Shown here in pieces: positions 9,094 through 17,408 of a stretch of 64,000 bases of DNA. The translations under genes were made by a program, and so were the position numbers. Below the pieces are notes generated by a model, which had not been told where the DNA came from, ran no database searches, and saw only the letters and a program-made list of their open reading frames with translations. Each line of letters opens with the position of its first letter. Position 1 is the first letter of the stretch. Source of the DNA: Nocardioides currus (lineage in GTDB: Bacteria > Actinomycetota > Actinomycetes > Propionibacteriales > Nocardioidaceae); contig NZ_PYXZ01000002.1 of assembly GCF_003057875.1 (NCBI RefSeq), positions 124,254-188,253 on the forward strand. Direction: 5' to 3'.

Positions 9094-9443
9094 CCCGCGG
9101 CGACCGCACCTGGGAGAAGGTGTGCCCCCTCGCCGACCTCGAGATCGAGCGAGGGGTGACCGCACTGGTCCACGGCCAGGCGGTCGCGATCTTCCGCACG
9201 CACGACGGTGAGGTCTACGCCCTCGGCAACCACGACCCCTTCGCGAAGGCATCGGTCCTCGCGCGCGGGATCGTCGGCACGCGCGACGGGATCCCGTTCG
9301 TGGCCAGCCCGATGCACAAGCACGCCTTCGACCTCCGCAGCGGCGTGTGCCTCGACGACGAGCACGCCAGCGTCCCCTGCTACGAGGTGCTGATCGAGGA
9401 CGGCGTGGTCCACATCGGCGGACGACGCCGTGAGGTCGCATGA
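9090..9443 (+). CDS. nirD: Nitrite reductase (NADH) small subunit NirD
   Basis: 117 residues, a Rieske-like fold. NHDPF and SPMHKHAFDLRSG mark the two loops where a true Rieske protein carries Cys-His pairs. Here the cysteines are missing, as in other NirD proteins that bind no cluster. It supports NirB. ATG 9090 overlaps the nirB stop, and its own stop overlaps the start of the HemD-like regulator, so the three genes form one translational unit. Confidence 0.93.
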   Translation: MTRGDRTWEKVCPLADLEIERGVTALVHGQAVAIFRTHDGEVYALGNHDPFAKASVLARGIVGTRDGIPFVASPMHKHAFDLRSGVCLDDEHASVPCYEVLIEDGVVHIGGRRREVA

Positions 9444-10552
9444 GTGAGCTCCCGCTCGACGGCTATCGCGTCGGCGTCACGGCCGCCCGCAAGGTGGAGG
9501 AGCAGATCGCCCTGCTCGAACGGCGCGGGGCGAAGGTCGACTGGGCGCCGATGCTCTCCAGCGACCCCAACCGGGTCGACGACGCCGAGCTGCGGGCGGC
9601 GACGGAGGCGGTGCTGGCCGAGCCGGTCGACATCTTCGTGGCGACGACCGGCATCGGGATGCGGACCTGGCTCGACGCCGCGGAGGAGTGGGGTCTGCAC
9701 GACGAGCTGGTCGGCGCGATCAGTGCCTCCGAGGTGCTCGCCCGCGGGCCCAAGAGCGTCGGGGCGCTGCGTCGTCGCGGGATCCGGGAGCTGTGGGCGC
9801 CCGACTCCGAGTGCTTCGAGGACGTGCTCGCGCACCTGCGGGGGCGGGACCTGGCGGGGCTGCGGATCGTCGTGCAGGAGCACGGGCAGTCGCTGTCGAT
9901 GGTCGCCCACGCGCTCGCGCGGCAGGGGGCGCGGGTCGACGTCGTGACCGTCTATCGCGTGGCGAGCGCCGAGGACCCCGAGCCGATGTTCCGGATGGTC
10001 GACCTGGTCGCGGAGCGCAAGCTCGACGCGGTCACCTTCACCTCGGCCCCCGCGGTGGCGGCGCTGATGTCCGTCGCCGGCGTCACCGGTCGGCGCGACG
10101 AGCTCGTCGCCGCCTTCCAGGCCGACGTGATCGCGACCTGCGTCGGGCCCGTCACCGCCGCGGCGTTCGAGATGTGGGGCGTGCCGACGATCATGCCCGA
10201 GCGGTCGCGGCTCGCGGCCATGATCAAGATGCTCGAGGCCGAGCTGCCCTCGCGTCGCGACGGGCTGTCGATCGACGTCGCAGGACACGTGCTGCTGCTC
10301 CACAGCGACATGGTGCTGCTCGACGGGACCGAGATCCGCCTCTCGCCCGCGCCGCTCGCCGTCCTCCAGTCGCTGGTGGTCAACCCCGGCCACGTCGTCT
10401 CGCGGGCCGACCTCCTCGCGGCCCTCCCGAGCGGCACCGCCGGGTCCGAGCACGCCGTCGAGATGGCCGTCGCCCGGTTGCGTGCGGCGCTCGGAACGCG
10501 CGTGGTGCAGACCGTGGTCAAGCGGGGATACCGGCTGGCCGTCGCGAGCTGA
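9440..10552 (+). CDS. nnaR: NnaR-type regulator: uroporphyrinogen-III synthase-like domain fused to a winged-helix DNA-binding domain
   Basis: 370 residues. The first 260 form a HemD-like two-lobe domain (RVGVTAARK at the start, TFTSAPAVAAL in the middle). The last 100 are an OmpR-type winged helix (EIRLSPAPLAVLQSLVVNPGHVVSR, then a recognition region ending VKRGYRLA). In Streptomyces and Mycobacterium this fusion is known as NnaR, which activates nitrate/nitrite assimilation genes together with GlnR. Co-translation with nirBD fits. Whether the HemD part still makes siroheme precursor or only senses a ligand cannot be told from sequence. Confidence 0.85.
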   Translation: MSELPLDGYRVGVTAARKVEEQIALLERRGAKVDWAPMLSSDPNRVDDAELRAATEAVLAEPVDIFVATTGIGMRTWLDAAEEWGLHDELVGAISASEVLARGPKSVGALRRRGIRELWAPDSECFEDVLAHLRGRDLAGLRIVVQEHGQSLSMVAHALARQGARVDVVTVYRVASAEDPEPMFRMVDLVAERKLDAVTFTSAPAVAALMSVAGVTGRRDELVAAFQADVIATCVGPVTAAAFEMWGVPTIMPERSRLAAMIKMLEAELPSRRDGLSIDVAGHVLLLHSDMVLLDGTEIRLSPAPLAVLQSLVVNPGHVVSRADLLAALPSGTAGSEHAVEMAVARLRAALGTRVVQTVVKRGYRLAVAS

Positions 10553-10572
10553 CCGCGCCGCGGCGTACGGCG
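10546..10572 (+). repeat. 27-bp direct repeat, left copy
   Basis: It starts at the last codons of nnaR, contains its TGA, and matches 10761-10787 in 26 of 27 positions (GAGCTGACCGCG then CGCGGCGTACGGCG). The two copies bracket a palindrome. Confidence 0.8.
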
Positions 10573-10617
10573 TTGGTCCGTGTGCCCCTGGATTGGCGGG
10601 GGCGGCGGCCGGGGGCG

Positions 10618-10683
10618 GGGGTAGTTCAGTGCGACTTTGTCGGAATCCGAGGTGTGGACGACGAACTCTCACTGAACTACCCC
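10618..10683. repeat. Long inverted repeat with perfect 14-bp arms
   Basis: The left arm GGGGTAGTTCAGTG (10618-10631) is the exact reverse complement of 10670-10683, with a 38-nt loop. It is less GC-rich than its surroundings. It lies downstream of both nnaR and the converging ispF, so it could be a bidirectional terminator, but there is no T-run. A dispersed REP or MITE-like element is the other reading. Confidence 0.7.
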
Positions 10684-10760
10684 GGGGCGGGCCGGCGAGG
10701 GTGGCGGCAGATCGCACGCGCGGGCGGCGAAACGCTGTCAGGTGCCGCCACCCATCGGCC

Positions 10761-10787
10761 GAGCTGACCGCGCTGCGGCGTACGGCG
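10761..10787 (+). repeat. 27-bp direct repeat, right copy
   Basis: The second copy of the repeat at 10546-10572, with one mismatch, ends 1 bp before the ispF stop codon. The 188 bp between the copies hold the long inverted repeat and no gene that I can support. Confidence 0.8.
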
Positions 10788-10788
10788 A

Positions 10789-11268
10789 TCAGCCGGTCGC
10801 CACGACGAGCGCCGTCGCGATGGCGGCGACGCCCTCGCCGCGGCCGGTGAGGCCGAGTCCGTCGGTGGTGGTGGCGCTGACCGAGACGGGCGCACCGGCG
10901 GCGGCGGACAGCGCGGCCTCGGCCTCGGCGCGGCGCGGACCCAGGCGGGGAGCGTTGCCGACCACCTGGACGGCGACGTTGCCGATCTCGAAGCCGGCCG
11001 CGCGGACGCGGCGGGCGGCCTCGGCCAGCAGGGTGGCACCGGAGGCCCCTGCCCACTCGGGCTCCCCGGTCCCGAAGTGCGAGCCGAGGTCGCCGATCCC
11101 GGCAGCCGAGAACAGCGCGTCGCAGGCGGCGTGGGCGGCGACGTCGGCGTCGGAGTGACCCTCCAGGCCGAGGGGCTCGTCGGGCCACGCGAGTCCCGCG
11201 AGGTGCATCGGCCCCCCCGGGACGAGGCGGTGGACGTCGGTGCCGATGCCGGTGCGGGGGAGGCTCAC
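10789..11268 (-). CDS. ispF: 2-C-methyl-D-erythritol 2,4-cyclodiphosphate synthase IspF
   Basis: 159 residues, normal IspF length. It shows GIGTDVHRL with the metal-binding Asp and His, the GHSDADV motif, IGDLGSHF, and the C-terminal [15 protein letters not shown]. It catalyses the fifth step of the non-mevalonate isoprenoid pathway in the cytoplasm. GTG 11268 is the start; an upstream ATG at 11279 meets a stop after four codons. In many actinobacteria ispF follows ispD and precedes cysS. Here it stands alone, on the opposite strand from cysS, with three unrelated genes in between. Confidence 0.94.
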   Translation of the reverse strand: MSLPRTGIGTDVHRLVPGGPMHLAGLAWPDEPLGLEGHSDADVAAHAACDALFSAAGIGDLGSHFGTGEPEWAGASGATLLAEAARRVRAAGFEIGNVAVQVVGNAPRLGPRRAEAEAALSAAAGAPVSVSATTTDGLGLTGRGEGVAAIATALVVATG

Positions 11269-11279
11269 GGGTCGATCAT

Positions 11280-11295
11280 GCCGGGTCGACCCGGC
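11280..11295. repeat. 16-bp perfect palindrome between ispF and the divergent molybdoenzyme gene
   Basis: GCCGGGTC is followed directly by GACCCGGC. It could be an operator for either gene. About one such palindrome is expected by chance in 64 kb of GC-rich DNA, so support is weak. Confidence 0.3.
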
Positions 11296-11346
11296 AGAGT
11301 TCACCACCACGTAACCTCGAACCGTCCGGACTGCGGAGCCATCAGC

Positions 11347-11352
11347 CATGAT
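11347..11352 (+). promoter_or_regulatory. -10 element of the molybdoenzyme gene (leaderless type)
   Basis: CATGAT ends 6 nt before the GTG start at 11359, and no Shine-Dalgarno sequence is present. Confidence 0.4.
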
Positions 11353-11358
11353 GGTGGC

Positions 11359-12882
11359 GTGGAGGAGAGCAAGGTCCGGTGGGCGGTCGCCGGCGTCGTG
11401 ACGATGTTCGTGGGACTCGCCACCAGCTACGCGACCGCGATGGCCCTCACGATCCGGGAGTCGCCGGTCGTCGCCGTGGCCGAGCTGATCATCCGCATCA
11501 CGCCCGGTCCGGTCGCCGAGCGGCTGATCCGCTTCGTCGGCCAGCTCGACAAGCCGCTGCTGATCCTCGGCATCGTGCTCTTCCTGCTGGCCATGGGGGC
11601 GGTCGCCGGCCTGCTGGCCCGCACCAGCGTGGTCAGGCCCGTCGTCGTCTGGGTGGCGCTGGCCGCGATCGGCGCCACCGCCGTGATGCTCCAGCCGGGG
11701 GCGCGGGCCGTCGACGTGCTGCCGGTGATGGTCGGCCTGGTCACCTGGGTCGCGGTGCTGTCCGCGATCGTGAAGCCGCTCATCACCGAGCGCCACCATC
11801 CCGAGATCGTGTCGCGCGAGCGGCGCGTCTTCCTCTCCGTCGCCAGCGTGTTCGCGCTCGCGGCCGTCGGGATCGCCGGCGCCGGGCGCATCGTGGGGCG
11901 CGGCCGCCGCCACGTGGTGGAGAGCCGTCGGCTGCTCCGGCTCGACGGCGTGACCCTCCCGCCCGCACCGCCCGCCACGACGCTCGGCCTCGCCGGCATC
12001 TCGCCCTGGCAGACGCCCAACGACGACTTCTACCTCATCCACACGGCGATCTCGGTCCCGACGATCGAGCCGAAGGACTGGACCCTGCGCATCCACGGGC
12101 TCGTCGACCGCGAGCTCACCCTGACGTACGACGACCTGGTGGCCCGACGGCTCACCGAGGCCTGGGTCACCCTCAACTGCGTGAGCAACGAGGTCGGCGG
12201 CGACCTGGTCGGAAACGCCTGGTGGAGCGGGATCCGGGTGGCCGACATCCTCGAGGAGGTCGGTCTCGACCCGACCGCCGACTGCGTCCTCCAGACCTCC
12301 GAGGACGGCTGGAACTGCTCGACGCCGCTGACGGCCCTGACCGACGACCGCAACGCGATGCTGGCGGTCGCCATGAACGGCAAGCCCCTCCCGATCGAGC
12401 ACGGCTTCCCGGTCCGCACGATCGTGCCCGGGCTCTACGGCTACGTCTCCGCCACGAAGTGGGTCGTGGACTACGAGGTCACCCGCTTCGCCGACGTCGC
12501 GGCGTTCTGGACCCAGCGCGGCTGGTCGGAGCAGGGGCCGGTCAAGATCTCCTCGCGCATCGACGTACCCCGCTCCGGGGCGGACGTCGTCGCGGGCAAG
12601 GTCAACGTCGGCGGACTGGCGTGGGCCCAGCACACCGGCATCGCGGCGGTGGAGGTCGCGGTGGACGGCGGCGAGTGGCTGCCGGCCGAGCTCGGCGCGA
12701 GCCCCAGCAAGGACACCTGGGTGCAGTGGGCGCTGACCGTCGACCTCGACGAGGGCGAGCACGAGCTGCGCGTGCGTGCCACCGACAAGGACGGGCTCGT
12801 GCAGACGGGCGTCCTGCGCGACGTGGTGCCGGACGGTGCCACCGGCTGGCACACCATCCGGGTCGACGCCGGGTCGGACTAG
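11359..12882 (+). CDS. Membrane-anchored sulfite-oxidase-family molybdoenzyme with internal Tat-like motif
   Basis: 507 residues. Residues 1-140 hold about four transmembrane helices. Next comes [11 protein letters not shown] with a twin arginine (R155 R156) directly before a fifth helix (about 159-176). Residues 195-420 are a sulfite-oxidase-type molybdopterin domain, with Cys274 in [11 protein letters not shown] as the Mo ligand. The C-terminus is the Ig-like dimerisation domain (to about 500). The arrangement suggests the catalytic part is folded and then moved outside by the Tat system from an internal signal anchor. The substrate is unknown; sulfite is only the family prototype. The 3' end overlaps the convergent lipase gene by 4 bp. 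Confidence 0.88.
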   Translation: MEESKVRWAVAGVVTMFVGLATSYATAMALTIRESPVVAVAELIIRITPGPVAERLIRFVGQLDKPLLILGIVLFLLAMGAVAGLLARTSVVRPVVVWVALAAIGATAVMLQPGARAVDVLPVMVGLVTWVAVLSAIVKPLITERHHPEIVSRERRVFLSVASVFALAAVGIAGAGRIVGRGRRHVVESRRLLRLDGVTLPPAPPATTLGLAGISPWQTPNDDFYLIHTAISVPTIEPKDWTLRIHGLVDRELTLTYDDLVARRLTEAWVTLNCVSNEVGGDLVGNAWWSGIRVADILEEVGLDPTADCVLQTSEDGWNCSTPLTALTDDRNAMLAVAMNGKPLPIEHGFPVRTIVPGLYGYVSATKWVVDYEVTRFADVAAFWTQRGWSEQGPVKISSRIDVPRSGADVVAGKVNVGGLAWAQHTGIAAVEVAVDGGEWLPAELGASPSKDTWVQWALTVDLDEGEHELRVRATDKDGLVQTGVLRDVVPDGATGWHTIRVDAGSD

Positions 12883-13721
12883 GGCTGCACGCCCCAGATG
12901 TGTCGGACCTCGGCGACGAGACCGGCCGCCTGGCGCAGGCCGGCCCGGGCCGCGTCGGCGCGCTTGGCCGGGTCGAGCAGGTTGTTGCCGAAGGCGGCCA
13001 GCGCCTCGGCGTCGGGCGTGATGACCGACCACTCCCGGGCGGCGACCTTCTCGAGCTGGGCGCGGATCGAGGTGGCCTTGCTGAAGGCCTGGGGCAGCGG
13101 CGCGAGCACGATCACCCGCTCGGCCCCGGCCGCCAGGTCGACGTTGGCGGTCGAGCGCATCCCGCCGTCGATGTAGTGGCGCCCGTCGATCGCCACCGGC
13201 GGCCACACCGTGGGCACCGCACAGCTCGCCGCGACCGCGCTCACGATGTCGACGCCGCTGTCGGGGGTGAAGACGGTGAAGGCGCCCGTCTCGGCCTCGA
13301 CGGCGGTGATCTGCAGGTCGCGGTCGGGCCACTCCTCGGTGTCGATGCGGGACCGGATGACGCCCTCGCGATCGACGCTGCCGGGCTCGTGCGCCTTCAT
13401 CGCCAGCTTGCCGATGCGCGCCCTCTTGGTGTTGCCGTCACCGGGCAGCACGAAGGGCGGCACCATCTTGATCAGGGCGAGGCGCGAGAGCCGGCCACCG
13501 AGCTCCGCGTCCGGCGGCGACAGCTGTTCGTCGTAGAGGTCGGCGATCGGCGTGCCGCTGGTGACCTGGACGCCGACGACGGAGCCGGCCGACGTGCCGA
13601 TGATGCGGTCGGCGCCGGTGAGGTCGACCCCCTCGGCCGCGAGGCCGGCGAGGATGCCGACCTCCCACGCGATGCCGGTGATGCCGCCGCCACCGAGGAC
13701 CAGTGCTGTGCGAGGACTCAT
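12879..13721 (-). CDS. Patatin-like phospholipase family protein
   Basis: 280 residues. It has the glycine-rich oxyanion loop [10 protein letters not shown] at the N-terminus, the nucleophile elbow GTSAG (Ser about residue 45) and the DGG motif (DGGMRS) that supplies the catalytic Asp, so the Ser-Asp dyad of patatin-type lipases is complete. There is no signal peptide, so it is a cytoplasmic or membrane-associated acyl hydrolase. The lipid substrate is not predictable. ATG 13721 is preceded by TAGTGT 6 nt upstream, placing its promoter in the 13-bp gap next to the C39-like peptidase gene. Confidence 0.88.
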   Translation of the reverse strand: MSPRTALVLGGGGITGIAWEVGILAGLAAEGVDLTGADRIIGTSAGSVVGVQVTSGTPIADLYDEQLSPPDAELGGRLSRLALIKMVPPFVLPGDGNTKRARIGKLAMKAHEPGSVDREGVIRSRIDTEEWPDRDLQITAVEAETGAFTVFTPDSGVDIVSAVAASCAVPTVWPPVAIDGRHYIDGGMRSTANVDLAAGAERVIVLAPLPQAFSKATSIRAQLEKVAAREWSVITPDAEALAAFGNNLLDPAKRADAARAGLRQAAGLVAEVRHIWGVQP

Positions 13722-13727
13722 GCCCTC

Positions 13728-13733
13728 ACACTA
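13728..13733 (-). promoter_or_regulatory. -10 element of the patatin-like gene (leaderless type)
   Basis: TAGTGT on the minus strand ends 6 nt before ATG 13721. Confidence 0.45.
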
Positions 13734-13734
13734 T

Positions 13735-14949
13735 TCAGCGGTTGATGACGTAGACCGTGCCGCCGCTGGCGTTGATCCAGACGTCCTCGAACTCGTCGCG
13801 GTCGTAGACACGGCGTACGGCGCCGTTGCTCGCGCCCGCCGGGTCGTTGACGACCACGTCGCCGTCGGGCTCGAAGCCGACGATCACGAGCAGGTGCCCG
13901 TTGCTGGTGGAGATCGGCGCACCGCTCAGCTGGTTGCGCCCGAAGGCGATCGAGGCGACCAGCGGCACGCCCGCGGTGATGAAGGGCTCGGCGGCGCGCA
14001 GGTCGGGGAGCCGCGTGACGTAGGCGTCGCCGGTGGTCAGGGTGCTGGCGTAGGCGGTGTTGAACGCCCAGTTGCCGGTGCCGCCGTAGGCGTGGTCATA
14101 GACCATCCGCGCGGTGTGGTCGACCTGGGCGTCGGCGTGGCCCGCGGTGATGTCGGTGAAGGGCCCCGGCTGGAGGCCGTAGTAGGCCAGCACCATCGCG
14201 GTCGAGGTGGGCGAGCACCAGGCCTCTCCGCCCCCGCCCCACTGCGGGTAGTGGCCGCCGTGCGTCATCTGGGAGAAGGTCGGTACGTCGAGGACGGTGC
14301 CGACACCCGGCCCGGGCACCGACGTCGGGGCGCTGCCGCGGGGCACCAGCGCGCTGGCCATCGCGCCCACCCGGTCGAGGCTCACGGGCGACTTGCTGTT
14401 CCTGCGGTAGAGACCGACCCGCACCTGCCACTGCGCGAGCGGGGCGGTGGCCTGCCAGGTGTCGACGTTGGCCCGGCCCAGGTCGTCGGGCTGGCTGCCG
14501 AGCGAGCGGCGCCGGCGGCTCGGGTTGTCGAGGCTCCACTCGGCCATCGAGTCCCAGCTCGACACGGTGCCGTCGGCGGCCTGGGCGCGCACCTGCACCT
14601 TGACCACCGAGTCGCCGGTGGTCATCGCCTCCCACGTCGGGATCAGCTGGGTGAAGCCGAAGCCGGGCGCCGACCACGGGGAGGTCCATGTGCCGACCTG
14701 GTAGCGGCGACCGCCGAGCTTGCCCGTGCGCGGCTTCCTCGGGACGAGCGAGTCGCCCTTCACACGCAGGCCCTTCAGGGTGCCGGTCTGCCAGTCGGCA
14801 GCGGTCGACCAGCCGGCGTTCGCGATGCCGGAGACGGCCCGGCGAGAGGCCGGGTCGGCGGCGTGAGCCGGTCCGACCGCCGGCAGCAGCGGGGCGACCA
14901 GCGCCGTGAGGGAGGCGGCTGCGAGGGCGGGGGCGAGGCGACGTACCAC
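13735..14949 (-). CDS. Secreted C39-like cysteine peptidase
   Basis: 404 residues. A signal peptide (basic start, alanine-rich core, PAHA cleavage site near residue 30) is followed by a beta-rich region of about 180 residues and a C-terminal peptidase C39-like domain. Likely catalytic residues are Cys in EAWCSPTSTAM, His in NGHLLVIVGF and Asp in VNDPAG. This secreted type does not belong to a bacteriocin exporter, and there is no ABC transporter beside it. GTG 14949 is chosen because it starts the signal peptide and has TACCGT 6 nt upstream. It probably acts on cell-wall or extracellular protein. Confidence 0.85.
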   Translation of the reverse strand: MVRRLAPALAAASLTALVAPLLPAVGPAHAADPASRRAVSGIANAGWSTAADWQTGTLKGLRVKGDSLVPRKPRTGKLGGRRYQVGTWTSPWSAPGFGFTQLIPTWEAMTTGDSVVKVQVRAQAADGTVSSWDSMAEWSLDNPSRRRRSLGSQPDDLGRANVDTWQATAPLAQWQVRVGLYRRNSKSPVSLDRVGAMASALVPRGSAPTSVPGPGVGTVLDVPTFSQMTHGGHYPQWGGGGEAWCSPTSTAMVLAYYGLQPGPFTDITAGHADAQVDHTARMVYDHAYGGTGNWAFNTAYASTLTTGDAYVTRLPDLRAAEPFITAGVPLVASIAFGRNQLSGAPISTSNGHLLVIVGFEPDGDVVVNDPAGASNGAVRRVYDRDEFEDVWINASGGTVYVINR

Positions 14950-14955
14950 CCGGAG

Positions 14956-14961
14956 ACGGTA
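14956..14961 (-). promoter_or_regulatory. -10 element of the C39-like peptidase gene (leaderless type)
   Basis: TACCGT on the minus strand ends 6 nt before GTG 14949. It supports this start over in-frame codons further upstream. Confidence 0.45.
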
Positions 14962-15031
14962 ACCCGCCGACGTCCCATCTGTCCCACGAGTCACAGGCTC
15001 CGGGGAATCGGGGCCAGACCCCGCCCGCCCG

Positions 15032-15037
15032 TAGACT
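15032..15037 (+). promoter_or_regulatory. -10 element of cysS (leaderless type)
   Basis: TAGACT ends 6 nt before GTG 15044, and no Shine-Dalgarno sequence is present. Confidence 0.5.
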
Positions 15038-15043
15038 TGGCGG

Positions 15044-16459
15044 GTGACCCTGCGCCTCCACGACACCGCGACCCGCGAAGTCCGTGACTTCGTCCCCCTC
15101 GAGGAGGGGAAGGTCGGCATCTACGTCTGTGGGCTCACCGTGCAGTCGGAGCCGCACGTCGGCCACGTGCGCTCGGCCGTCAACTTCGACGTGCTGCGCC
15201 GCTGGCTCAGCGCGAGCGGCTATGCCGTGCACTTCATCCGCAACGTCACCGACATCGACGACAAGATCCTGACCAAGGCCGCCGAGCAGGACCGGCCCTG
15301 GTACAACCTCGCCTACGCGATGCACGCCGAGCTGACCAAGGCGCTGGCCTCGATCAACGTGCTCCCACCGACCTACGAGCCCGGCGCGACCGGCACCATC
15401 CCCGAGATGGTCGAGCTGATCGAGAAGCTGATCGCGCGCGGTCACGCCTACGTCGGCGAGGACGGCTCCGGCGACGTCTACTTCGACGTGCGCTCGTGGC
15501 CGACCTACGGCGAGCTGACCCGCCAGGGCATCGACGACATGGAGCCGGCCGGCGACGCCGACCCGCGCGGCAAGCGCGACCCGCGCGACTTCGCCCTGTG
15601 GAAGGGGTGGAAGAAGGAGACGGAGCCGGAGTCGGCCGCGTGGCCCTCCCCGTGGGGACCCGGCCGCCCCGGCTGGCACATCGAGTGCTCCGCGATGGCC
15701 AGCAAGTACCTCGGCCCCGCCTTCGACATCCACGGCGGCGGCGTCGACCTGCGCTTCCCGCACCACGAGAACGAGCAGGCGCAGTCGCGGGCAGCCGGCA
15801 TGCCGTTCGCGTCCTACTGGCTGCACAACGCCTGGATCACCACGGCCGGCGAGAAGATGAGCAAGTCGCTCGGCAACTCGCTGCTCGTGCCCGAGGTGCT
15901 CAAGCGCGTGCGCGGGATCGAGCTGCGCTTCTACATCGTCTCCGCGCACTACCGCTCGCACGTCGAGTTCAGCTTCGAGGCGCTCGACGAGGCCGCCGCC
16001 GGGTTCCGTCGCATCGAGAACTTCCTGGAGCGGGTCGGCTACGCCTCCACCCGACCGACCGGGATCGAGGAGATGACCGCTGAGTTCGTGGCCGCGATGG
16101 ACGACGACCTCGGCACCCCGGCCGCCATGGCGGTCGTCTACGACCTGGTGCGCGACGGCAACCGGGCGCTCGCCTCCGACCAGGACGCGAGGATGCACGC
16201 CCGACACGTCGAGGCCATGCTCGACGTGCTGGGACTGCACCCGCACGACGAGGCGTGGGCCGGCGCCGGCGCCGGCGACGAGAAGCTGACCAGCGCCGTC
16301 GACGTACTCATCACAGCACTGCTCGAGGACCGCGCCACCGCGCGGGCCGACCGGGACTGGGCGCGAGCGGATGCCATCCGCGACCGCATCAAGGCAGCCG
16401 GGATCGAGATCGAGGACACGCCCTCAGGGCCGAAGTGGAGCATCGACAATGCCGGGTAA
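15044..16459 (+). CDS. cysS: Cysteinyl-tRNA synthetase
   Basis: 471 residues, full length. The class I signatures are PHVGHVRS (HIGH motif, near residue 40) and KMSKS (271-275). VCGLTVQ at about residue 28 includes the first zinc-binding Cys, and ECSAMAS and FPHHENE complete the zinc site. It charges tRNA-Cys in the cytoplasm. The mycothiol enzyme MshC is a paralogue, but it lacks the C-terminal DALR-type region seen here after residue 370. It overlaps rlmB by 11 bp, the usual actinobacterial pairing. Confidence 0.95.
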   Translation: MTLRLHDTATREVRDFVPLEEGKVGIYVCGLTVQSEPHVGHVRSAVNFDVLRRWLSASGYAVHFIRNVTDIDDKILTKAAEQDRPWYNLAYAMHAELTKALASINVLPPTYEPGATGTIPEMVELIEKLIARGHAYVGEDGSGDVYFDVRSWPTYGELTRQGIDDMEPAGDADPRGKRDPRDFALWKGWKKETEPESAAWPSPWGPGRPGWHIECSAMASKYLGPAFDIHGGGVDLRFPHHENEQAQSRAAGMPFASYWLHNAWITTAGEKMSKSLGNSLLVPEVLKRVRGIELRFYIVSAHYRSHVEFSFEALDEAAAGFRRIENFLERVGYASTRPTGIEEMTAEFVAAMDDDLGTPAAMAVVYDLVRDGNRALASDQDARMHARHVEAMLDVLGLHPHDEAWAGAGAGDEKLTSAVDVLITALLEDRATARADRDWARADAIRDRIKAAGIEIEDTPSGPKWSIDNAG

Positions 16460-17408
16460 TTCGCAACGCAAGGGCTCGGTCCGCAAGAGCGGCAAGGGCG
16501 CCACGGTCGGCTCGGGCGGTCGCGTCCGGCGCGGCCTCGAGGGCAAGGGTCCGACTCCGGCGGCCAAGGACCGGCCCTACCACAAGGCCCACAAGGACGC
16601 GAAGCGCGCCGAGCGGACCGAGGCCAAGCGGCCTCCGCGCCGTCAGGCGAAGTCGACCGACGCCGAGTGGGTGGCCGGGCGCAACTCGGTGGTCGAGGTG
16701 CTCTCCGCCGGCATCCCCGTGACGGGGGTGTACGTCGCAGAGGGAGCCGAGCGCGACGGCCGGCTGCGCGACGCGTTCAAGATGGCCGCCGAGCACGGCT
16801 ACCCGTTGCTCGAGGTCACCCGTGCCGAGCTCGACCGGATGACCGGCGGAGCGGTGCACCAGGGCCTCGCGGCCCGCCTGCCGTCGTACGAGTACGCCCA
16901 CGCCGACGACCTGCTCGACCGCGCCGTGGCCGCCGGCGAGGACGCGCTGATCGTCGCCCTCGACTCGGTGACCGACCCCCGCAACCTCGGTGCCGTCGTG
17001 CGCTCGGCGTCCGGCTTCGGCGCCCACGGCGTGCTGATCCCAGAGCGCCGCGCCGCCGGCATGACCGCGGCCGCGTGGAAGACCAGCGCCGGGGCGGCCG
17101 CGCGCATCCCCGTCGCCCAGACCGTCAACCTGGTCCGCCAGCTCAAGGCGCTGCAGGCGGCCGGGTGCATGGTGGTCGGGCTCGCGGCCGACGGTGACGT
17201 GTCGCTGCCCGAGCTGACCGCACCCGACGGCCTCGCCACCGGACCGCTGGTGATCGTGGTCGGCTCGGAGGGCAAGGGCCTCGGCCGCCTGGTCGCGGAG
17301 ACCTGCGACCAGCTGGTGTCGATCCCGATGCACAACCAGCTCGAGTCGCTGAACGCGGGAGTCGCGGCGTCCGTGACGCTGTATGCCGTTGCGCAGGCCA
17401 GGAGCTAG
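16449..17408 (+). CDS. rlmB: 23S rRNA (guanosine-2'-O-)-methyltransferase RlmB (TrmH/SpoU family)
   Basis: 319 residues. A very basic N-terminal extension (about 70 residues, many Lys/Arg/Gly) precedes the substrate-binding domain ([11 protein letters not shown]) and the SPOUT methyltransferase domain. The knot motifs are [26 protein letters not shown] and [18 protein letters not shown]. It methylates the 2'-OH of a guanosine in 23S rRNA domain V using SAM. ATG 16449 overlaps the end of cysS. The basic tail is common in actinobacterial homologues and probably contacts rRNA. Confidence 0.93.
   Translation: MPGNSQRKGSVRKSGKGATVGSGGRVRRGLEGKGPTPAAKDRPYHKAHKDAKRAERTEAKRPPRRQAKSTDAEWVAGRNSVVEVLSAGIPVTGVYVAEGAERDGRLRDAFKMAAEHGYPLLEVTRAELDRMTGGAVHQGLAARLPSYEYAHADDLLDRAVAAGEDALIVALDSVTDPRNLGAVVRSASGFGAHGVLIPERRAAGMTAAAWKTSAGAAARIPVAQTVNLVRQLKALQAAGCMVVGLAADGDVSLPELTAPDGLATGPLVIVVGSEGKGLGRLVAETCDQLVSIPMHNQLESLNAGVAASVTLYAVAQARS

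Noticed and set aside
6310..9441. A 1043-codon open frame on the minus strand opposite nirB and nirD
   Set aside because: High GC keeps the antisense frame open. The translation is low-complexity Arg/Ala/Val/Gly/Asp with no domain, while nirB on the plus strand has all its motifs.
13735..14949. C39-like peptidase as part of a bacteriocin exporter
   Set aside because: It has a signal peptide and no ABC transporter domain or precursor peptide nearby.
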